Shown here in pieces: positions 58,696-64,000 of a DNA stretch of 64,000 bases (position 1 is the first letter of the stretch; the number at the start of each line of letters is the position of its first letter). The stretch spans positions 5,939,646 through 6,003,645 of the forward strand of contig NZ_KB217478.1 of NCBI RefSeq assembly GCF_000331305.1. Direction: 5' to 3'. Origin of the DNA: Calothrix sp. PCC 7103 (GTDB taxonomy: Bacteria > Cyanobacteriota > Cyanobacteriia > Cyanobacteriales > Nostocaceae). Made by a program: the position numbers and the translations under genes. Below the pieces are notes generated by a model. That model worked only from the letters and a program-made list of their open reading frames with translations, had not been told where the DNA came from and searched no databases.

Positions 58696-59677
58696 GGTGC
58701 TGTCGGTAGCGGATTTGTTCTTCCTGAGTTTTTAGAAGTACTCCTAAAAAGGGAAATTCTCCTTTCTTTATTTTTTCACTAATCTGCTCAGGAGGGCAAG
58801 AAATTATTAAAGCTTGAACCCAATCAATCAATTCACTTGTGCTAACCTGTTTACCGCTGTTTTTATCTGTACTAGCACGCAGCCTTAAAAAGCTATTAAC
58901 CAACTCTTCGCTAAGAAAATATGGTAATTTATTTTCTGGAAAGTGAGCCTTAAGTATTTTAACTAATTGTTCTTTATCTGGAAACTCTAAGTAGTAGAAG
59001 ATGCAGCGACGCAAAAAAGCATCAGGTAGATCTTTCTCATTATTACTGGTAATAATTACAATAGGAGATTGCGCCGTTTGATTTTCGCCAGGAACCCATG
59101 TTTGAGTTTCTTCAATGAAAAACCGCTTTTCATCAAGTTCTAACAGCAGGTCATTGGGAAAGTCAATGTCAGCTTTATCTATTTCATCAATTAAGACTAT
59201 GGTTCGTAAAGAATTTTGAAAAGCTTTACCCAAGGCGCCATATTTAATATAACCTTCTTGATTTTTGTCTCTCAAGCGTTGCAGTCCTTCGTTATCTAAC
59301 TCTTTAACCCCTGCTAGTTGAGCATCACGCAGGCGCCCGACAGCATCATATATATACAGCCCATCTCTAGCTCGACTAGTAGATTTTACATACCAAGTTT
59401 CATAGGGATAGCTTGTTAAGCCCTTTGATTTCAATAATTCTTGATTTTTCTGGGTGAATTCATAAGCGATAGCACTCGCTAACTTGGTTTTCCCGCAACC
59501 TGGGGCACCCATCAATAATAAGGGACGTTCGAGAGCAATGGCTAATCTTACACATTCTTTTAACTCGTCACTAGGAAGGTAAGGTGAGATTTGTTGTCCA
59601 GGATACTTTATATCTTTGGGTTCAGGATTACATTCACCTGTATATTCGAGATTAAATTCAAGATAATTACTATTCAT
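58682..59677 (-). CDS. MoxR-type AAA+ ATPase
   Basis: A 331-residue protein. Walker A is GAPGCGKT (57-64), Walker B TIVLIDEIDKADIDFPNDLLLELDE, sensor-1 IVIITSNNEKDLPDAFLRRC with the arginine finger, and a lid domain. MoxR proteins remodel partner complexes, usually with a vWA protein encoded next door, as here. The start overlaps the upstream NTPase gene by 4 bases and the stop overlaps the vWA gene by 14, so the three are translationally coupled. Confidence 0.94.
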   Translation of the reverse strand: MNSNYLEFNLEYTGECNPEPKDIKYPGQQISPYLPSDELKECVRLAIALERPLLLMGAPGCGKTKLASAIAYEFTQKNQELLKSKGLTSYPYETWYVKSTSRARDGLYIYDAVGRLRDAQLAGVKELDNEGLQRLRDKNQEGYIKYGALGKAFQNSLRTIVLIDEIDKADIDFPNDLLLELDEKRFFIEETQTWVPGENQTAQSPIVIITSNNEKDLPDAFLRRCIFYYLEFPDKEQLVKILKAHFPENKLPYFLSEELVNSFLRLRASTDKNSGKQVSTSELIDWVQALIISCPPEQISEKIKKGEFPFLGVLLKTQEEQIRYRQHHDTK

Positions 59678-60588
59678 ACAGCTAGTTGCTTACTTACTTC
59701 TGACCAACTATAATCGCAATACTGGCAAATTTCATCCATTACTATTTCTGGAAGCCCATACCCATTTTCTAAAAATTCTTTGCTTAACTTTTGTACATCT
59801 TCAGTTCCATCAGTAAGATTCAGTAATGCTTGGTTATTTAGAATCCAAGAACTAAGTATATCTTCAGAAAAGTTATCTAGTTGCATAATAACAGATTGAG
59901 GAAACTGCCATTTTTGTAATAAATCTATATAATCAATACTATCATTACTAAATTTATTATCGACTAAAAACATTAAAAGATTCGAGTTACAAGGTTGAGT
60001 ACAATTTTGTATCATTTCTACTAAAGGACACCAAAGTTGTTCCATTATTTTATAACGTTCATTTGAATCCAGACGATTTAAGTTATGAATAACAAGAATC
60101 ACTGTTCTTTTTTGCCAATGCTTATAAATGGATTTAACGACTTCTTCAGGTTTTGAAGAACAGTTAAAAACAGATTTTAATCTACTGCATAAATCTTCAA
60201 TATAAATGTCATCTAATGCAAAAGAGATTGGTACTTTTTTTACTTCTGTAGTATTTGGCAAAGCCTTTAAATGTAACAATTTATTAACTAACCAGCGTTG
60301 ACCTTGTTTTGGCTTACCTAAAACCAAAAAAGAACCTACTTGTGGTTTAGGTTCTCCCTCCCAAAACTTTTTATATATGTCAACTTGTTTTTCATAGTTC
60401 AATGACAATAAAGATTGATAAACTTGATTGTACTTATTATCAAAATTTGCTATTTTTTGGCTGGTTTCTTTAATTTGTTCATCTAGTTCAAACTGTCGCG
60501 CTGGATCTGCTGTAATAATTCTATCTCTTTCTAACTTCTTTAGCTTGTTTTGTAGTAATTCTTTGGTACTTTCTTTTGTATCATCCAT
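59674..60588 (-). CDS. iSTAND-like P-loop protein of the conflict operon
   Basis: A 304-residue protein. Residues 15-50 (KLERDRIITADPARQFELDEQI) duplicate the C-terminal segment of the upstream CHAT protein. The core has FLVLGKPKQGQRWLVNKLL (87-105), a degenerate P-loop of the inactive-STAND kind lacking the GK(S/T), and RTVILVIHNLNRLD in the Walker B position with no acidic pair. This fits the iSTAND modules of cyanobacterial conflict systems. It would act as a non-hydrolysing adaptor that couples the effector to MoxR-vWA. Confidence 0.75.
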   Translation of the reverse strand: MDDTKESTKELLQNKLKKLERDRIITADPARQFELDEQIKETSQKIANFDNKYNQVYQSLLSLNYEKQVDIYKKFWEGEPKPQVGSFLVLGKPKQGQRWLVNKLLHLKALPNTTEVKKVPISFALDDIYIEDLCSRLKSVFNCSSKPEEVVKSIYKHWQKRTVILVIHNLNRLDSNERYKIMEQLWCPLVEMIQNCTQPCNSNLLMFLVDNKFSNDSIDYIDLLQKWQFPQSVIMQLDNFSEDILSSWILNNQALLNLTDGTEDVQKLSKEFLENGYGLPEIVMDEICQYCDYSWSEVSKQLAV

Positions 60589-60629
60589 TTTTAATACAAA
60601 TAGTTTATAGTTAAAAATATCTTATTGAG

Positions 60630-62267
60630 TTAATTATAAAACTTTGCAATTTGTTGCTTAATTTCTTCAATTTGTTTATCTAATTCAAACTGTCGTGCTG
60701 AATCTGCCGTAATAATTTTATCTCTTTGGAACTTATTTAATTTTTCCAACAAAAGTTGATAAATTTCATCGTTTTTAGGTTGCGGTGTTTTTTCAAGATT
60801 GGATGAAGACATTGAACTCTCCTCTAATTTAAACAAGTAACCATCTTGTACAAAACGAAAATTACGTAATTTCTGATTTCCAGGATTTGTTTTTTTGGCA
60901 GCTTCTAAAAGTTTTATCAGCTTGCCTTGAGCTTCAGCATAGCTAATTAAATTGAATACAATTTCAGAATAATTACCTCCATCAGCTATTTGATTTAACT
61001 TCCAATCTAATTCATAACTTAACATCATTTCTAAATCTGTCTTTCTAGGAAAAGCATCCATTAAAGCTTCACAGAACAGTTTTCGTTGCTCCCCATTTAC
61101 ATTAACCAAGTTAGGTGTTACTGATTCTTGTTCATTGTTCATTGTAGATTTGGTATTAAACAAATAACCATCTTGTACGCGCATAAAAATAACAGGCGCC
61201 GCAAAATCTCGTTTACGATATTGAGTACTACTCAAAGCTATGGCATATCGACCTTCTTGTACTGCTATATCTACAGGGGCGCCTTGTGCTAGTCTTTTAT
61301 AAAATTTACAAGCAAAACGAGAAGCTGTAGCGTTACTAACTTCGTATTGCATAGCTACGACAACGGGGATATTTTGCTGTACTACCCTAGAAGCAACCCC
61401 AACAAAAGCCTGTGATTCAGACAGCATAGCACCTTCACACGCTTGCAACATCATCACTCCTGGGCGATGTCGGTTGAATAATTGACTAAAGTAACCTGCA
61501 TCAACCCACATCGCTTCACCAAAGTCGTCTACAAATGCTATTTCCCCCACCTGCTGTTTGTTTTCATTTTCAAAACGACCATGCCCAATAAAATGAAAAA
61601 TATGGGGTTTAGTTGCTAAAATCTCATCAACCGCTTCGGGGTTTGCTTCGTTTACAATTGGTAACAACTCAACTTGTATAGCTTGTTCCGAAGCTAGTTT
61701 CTCTAAAGCTTCTTTTACTCGCTTATATTCCACATGACCTAACTTACTAGGCGCCGATACAACCAAAGCAATCCTCAGCTTTTCGTTTGTACTTAAGGCA
61801 ATCGGTTGTGCTGGAGTCCATTGTACACGGCGCCGGGAAAAAACAATATCAGGGGTTGTGCCTAACCAAATTGTACCTAAATTAGCACTTTGGGGTAAGC
61901 ACATAAATTCCCAAGGTAATGCTGCGACTTCTGGCATGTTTTGCTCATCAATATCTAATTCAATCCGCAGTAGCTGCTTTTTCTGTTGAACTATATCGTA
62001 GTAAAAGTTAACAAAGTCTTGGCGAAGTACTTCATCGAATAAGCAATTAAATAAAGCTTCTCCAAGTAAGCGCGCTTTCTCACTATCATTTAGCTCATTT
62101 GTACTAGTTAAATTGAGGAGTTGTTGAATTTCTGGAGTCAAACAATCCTGGTAACGAAATTTCCCAGAGGGTTGACCAAGAGATTGATGCTGAAAATCCC
62201 ACTTTTCAACCTGCACATGTTTATCATTGGCTACACGGATACGGTAAGTGTAATAGACTTTGGACAT
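60630..62267 (-). CDS. CHAT-domain peptidase with effector-associated domain (EAD1)
   Basis: ATG 62267 (MSKVYYTYRIRV) gives 545 residues; the longer in-frame start at 62306 adds no conserved sequence. The caspase-like CHAT domain covers 1-365, with catalytic H229 (FHFIGHGRF) and C277 (LQACEGAML). Residues 388-470 fit EAD1, a death-like homotypic domain (GEQRKLFCEALMDAFPRKTD, LEMMLSYELDWKLNQIA). The tail ends with the FQRDKIITADSARQFELDKQ segment shared with the next gene. VQDGYLF occurs twice, before and after the EAD. It is likely the killing effector of the operon: a protease activated by the downstream sensors. Confidence 0.9.
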   Translation of the reverse strand: MSKVYYTYRIRVANDKHVQVEKWDFQHQSLGQPSGKFRYQDCLTPEIQQLLNLTSTNELNDSEKARLLGEALFNCLFDEVLRQDFVNFYYDIVQQKKQLLRIELDIDEQNMPEVAALPWEFMCLPQSANLGTIWLGTTPDIVFSRRRVQWTPAQPIALSTNEKLRIALVVSAPSKLGHVEYKRVKEALEKLASEQAIQVELLPIVNEANPEAVDEILATKPHIFHFIGHGRFENENKQQVGEIAFVDDFGEAMWVDAGYFSQLFNRHRPGVMMLQACEGAMLSESQAFVGVASRVVQQNIPVVVAMQYEVSNATASRFACKFYKRLAQGAPVDIAVQEGRYAIALSSTQYRKRDFAAPVIFMRVQDGYLFNTKSTMNNEQESVTPNLVNVNGEQRKLFCEALMDAFPRKTDLEMMLSYELDWKLNQIADGGNYSEIVFNLISYAEAQGKLIKLLEAAKKTNPGNQKLRNFRFVQDGYLFKLEESSMSSSNLEKTPQPKNDEIYQLLLEKLNKFQRDKIITADSARQFELDKQIEEIKQQIAKFYN

Positions 62268-62381
62268 GATGAAGCTTTTCTTGGTTAACCTTATTTTTCT
62301 ACACAACGGCGCCTTGTGATTCAGTAAAAAATGTTTCTCTTATTTTGGTAGATTTAGAGTCCATTGTTTTAACTCGCGTAT

Positions 62382-62413
62382 GAAACGGGCAAGGATGCCC
62401 ATTCCACAAGAGC
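62382..62413. repeat. REP-like hairpin
   Basis: ACGGGCAAGGATGCCCATTC followed by CCACAAGAG; reverse orientation of the 21271-21300 family. It lies between the divergent CHAT operon and xisH. Confidence 0.65.
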
Positions 62414-62423
62414 TTTAAGTAAC

Positions 62424-62528
62424 ATGGTGGCATTAAATCCAAGTGGAAGCTATATTAGAACCAGACCGAGACAAAGTTTAACTGTGAGTAGTGCATTTTT
62501 ATTAGATAATCTTATTGATCTAGATTAA
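62424..62528 (+). CDS. Possible 34-residue peptide
   Basis: ATG 62424 opens MVALNPSGSYIRTRPRQSLT and ends at TAA 62528, just before xisH. It has no recognised family and only a weak Shine-Dalgarno. It could be the end of a lost gene or an upstream leader peptide. Confidence 0.25.
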   Translation: MVALNPSGSYIRTRPRQSLTVSSAFLLDNLIDLD

Positions 62529-62544
62529 CTAGTATTGGAAATAA

Positions 62545-62967
62545 ATGCCTGCTAAAGATATTTTTCACGAATCGGTTAAAGTAGCATTGCAAAAGGATGG
62601 CTGGATAATTCTTCGGGAGGATTGGTATATCGAACTTGATGCGGGGCTAGCTATCTATATAGACTTAGCCGCTCAAAAGTTCATTGAAGCTGAGAAGGAT
62701 GGGAAAAGAATAGCCGTAGAAATTAAAAGTTTTATTAGTCAGTCTAATATGACTTCTTTTCAAAAAGCTTTAGGTCAGTTCCTCGTGTATGTAAAAGCCG
62801 TAAAAAAGCAACTACTTGACTGGACAGTTTATTTAGCAATTCCAGTAGATATTTACAATGGTTTTTTCTTGGAATTCAACTTTATTAGAGAAATGGTTGA
62901 AGAGTACGATTTAAAGCTAATTGTTTTTCATCCTGACACTAAGGAGATTGTTTTATGGAGAAACTAA
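62545..62967 (+). CDS. xisH: XisH (fdxN-element excision controlling factor family)
   Basis: A 140-residue protein starting MPAKDIFHESVKVALQKDGW, the family hallmark. It contains a PD-(D/E)xK-like set: D40 in IYIDLAA, E59 and K61 in AVEIKSF. In Anabaena xisH and xisI help excise the fdxN element with the recombinase XisF. Most cyanobacterial xisHI pairs, however, are not near such an element and their role is unclear. It overlaps xisI by 13 bases, so the genes are coupled. Confidence 0.95.
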   Translation: MPAKDIFHESVKVALQKDGWIILREDWYIELDAGLAIYIDLAAQKFIEAEKDGKRIAVEIKSFISQSNMTSFQKALGQFLVYVKAVKKQLLDWTVYLAIPVDIYNGFFLEFNFIREMVEEYDLKLIVFHPDTKEIVLWRN

Positions 62968-63332
62968 ATTATTATGATGTAGTTGAAAAAATCATACAGC
63001 CGTATGCAACTACTACAGTGGGAGAAGGAACGGAAGTTGAATTAATCGCAGATCGAGCTAACGGTCATTATTTGATTATGTTTGTTGGTTGGCGCGATGA
63101 AGCTCAGGTGTATGGGAGTTTGATTCATATCGATATTAAAAATAATCAAATCTGGATTCAGAAAGATGGTACTCAGGAGGGGATTGCTCAACAATTAGTA
63201 GAGGCGGGTGTTCCTCAAAGTGATATTGTATTGGGTTACCGTTCGCCTTTTGTTCGGCAATTTACTGGGTTTGGTGTGGGAGTTGAGAATAAATCTGAAG
63301 TTAAGCCGTTAGAAGGGGTCTACGGTTTATAG
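62955..63332 (+). CDS. xisI: XisI (fdxN-element excision controlling factor family)
   Basis: A 125-residue protein with family landmarks VEKIIQPYA near the start, HYLIMFVGWRDEAQVYGSLIHIDIKN, GIAQQLVEAGVPQSDIVLGY and a final PFVRQFTGFGVG. It is always encoded next to xisH. Its compact alpha/beta fold has no known enzymatic residues; it probably forms a complex with XisH. Confidence 0.95.
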   Translation: MEKLNYYDVVEKIIQPYATTTVGEGTEVELIADRANGHYLIMFVGWRDEAQVYGSLIHIDIKNNQIWIQKDGTQEGIAQQLVEAGVPQSDIVLGYRSPFVRQFTGFGVGVENKSEVKPLEGVYGL

Positions 63333-63394
63333 GTAATATATTAAGATTATTAGCACTTTTGTGCTGACTACGAGCAAATCTAGTGAGAGAATAT

Positions 63395-64000
63395 ATGTCA
63401 CTACCTAATCGGTTTAACAAACCCTTTTTTCTTCAGAAGTTGCAGTGGCTTATTGACCCAATAGGGTATATGGAAAGCGCTGTCAAGCAATACCCTGATA
63501 TTTTTACTGGTCAGATAATTGGTTTTGGGGGGACTATTGTATTTGTTAACCATCCCCAAGCGATTCAAGAAATTTTGACCAACGATAGAAATAAATTTAG
63601 AGCTACAGGTGAAGATAACAAGATTTTAGAGCCGTTACTTGGCAATTCTTCAATCATAATGCTAAATGGAGAATCTCACAAGCGACGGCGCCAACTTTTA
63701 ATCCCTCCGTTTCATGGAGAACGGATGCAAGCTTATGGGCAGTCAATTTGTAAGATAACTGAACAAGTTTTAAGCCAAATAACTCCTAACACACCTTTTG
63801 TTGCCCATCAAGTCACACAGCAAATTTCTTTGGAAGTTATTTTGCAAACTGTTTTTGGGCTATATGAGGGAGAACGTTTCCAAAAAATAAAGCAGCTACT
63901 CAGAACGATGCTGAATGTTTTTAGCTCACCTTTAAGTTCTGCCTTTCTGCTTTACCCAATTCTACGCCAAGATTTAGGCGCCTGGAGTCCTTGGGGTAAT
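63395..64000 (+). CDS. Cytochrome P450, CYP110-like, N-terminal part (cut by window edge)
   Basis: ATG 63395 opens 202 codons to the window end, preceded by GTGAGAG. The start (LPNRFNKPFFLQKLQWLIDP), the A-helix/beta-1 region, and the C-helix motif NGESHKRRRQLLIPPFHGERM are characteristic of cyanobacterial CYP110 enzymes. These hydroxylate fatty acids or terpenoids. The I-helix, ExxR and heme Cys lie beyond the window. Confidence 0.88.
   Translation, partial: MSLPNRFNKPFFLQKLQWLIDPIGYMESAVKQYPDIFTGQIIGFGGTIVFVNHPQAIQEILTNDRNKFRATGEDNKILEPLLGNSSIIMLNGESHKRRRQLLIPPFHGERMQAYGQSICKITEQVLSQITPNTPFVAHQVTQQISLEVILQTVFGLYEGERFQKIKQLLRTMLNVFSSPLSSAFLLYPILRQDLGAWSPWGN

Overview
The window is from a filamentous, probably Nostocales-type cyanobacterium. 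The evidence is a 16S-Ile-Ala-23S-5S rRNA operon of cyanobacterial type, the photosystem II assembly peptide Psb34, a CAAD-domain thylakoid protein, a DUF3172 protein, a PEP-CTERM-like surface protein, XisH/XisI and a CYP110-like P450. The palindrome GGCGCC occurs about 99 times by eye (about one per 650 bases) and is absent from the rRNA operon, while I saw no HIP1 octamer (GCGATCGC). The genome looks rich in insertions and decaying genes.

Layout. 0-14.8 kb is an accessory zone: the C-terminal end of a large serine recombinase, two truncated group II introns, two damaged copies of one IS4-family element (one carrying a nested 267-bp MITE), a filamentous-haemagglutinin-type exoprotein gene cut by an ISL3 element with a perfect 8-bp target duplication, small secreted proteins, and an orphan Cys-rich peptide that looks like a RiPP precursor. 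15-33.7 kb is mostly chromosomal: FAD oxidoreductase, PEP-CTERM-like protein, 2OG-Fe(II) oxygenase, a broken GNAT gene, YchF, an Orn/Lys/Arg decarboxylase, Tat-exported beta-carbonic anhydrase, TenA, pentapeptide proteins, a class III aminotransferase, a CAAD protein and a histidine kinase with an ethylene-receptor-like membrane sensor.

34.1-36.8 kb holds a two-gene cassette flanked by repeats: a compact prokaryotic Argonaute (MID-PIWI, candidate D-E-D-N tetrad) overlapping a protein with a HARP-like N-terminus and a HEPN-type Rx4H motif. I do not know this pairing as a described system. 37.2-44.5 kb carries a cNMP-binding protein with an MFS-HEAT protein, infC, an alpha/beta hydrolase and a membrane-anchored PD-(D/E)xK protein. 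44.6-49.9 kb is the rRNA operon on the minus strand, with a near-consensus promoter.

50-62.3 kb is a second defence-like region: a metallophosphoesterase, a DNA methyltransferase, and on the minus strand a CHAT protease/EAD1 gene, an iSTAND-like NTPase, a MoxR AAA+ ATPase, a vWA-FGE protein, Avd, a reverse transcriptase and a template repeat. The last four parts form a complete diversity-generating retroelement. The 118-bp template (53658-53775) and variable repeat (55961-56078) differ at eight positions, all at template adenines, and the variable repeat encodes the extreme C-terminus of the vWA-FGE protein. The whole reads as a CHAT-effector/MoxR-vWA conflict system whose recognition surface is diversified by the retroelement. 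The window ends with xisH, xisI and a partial P450.
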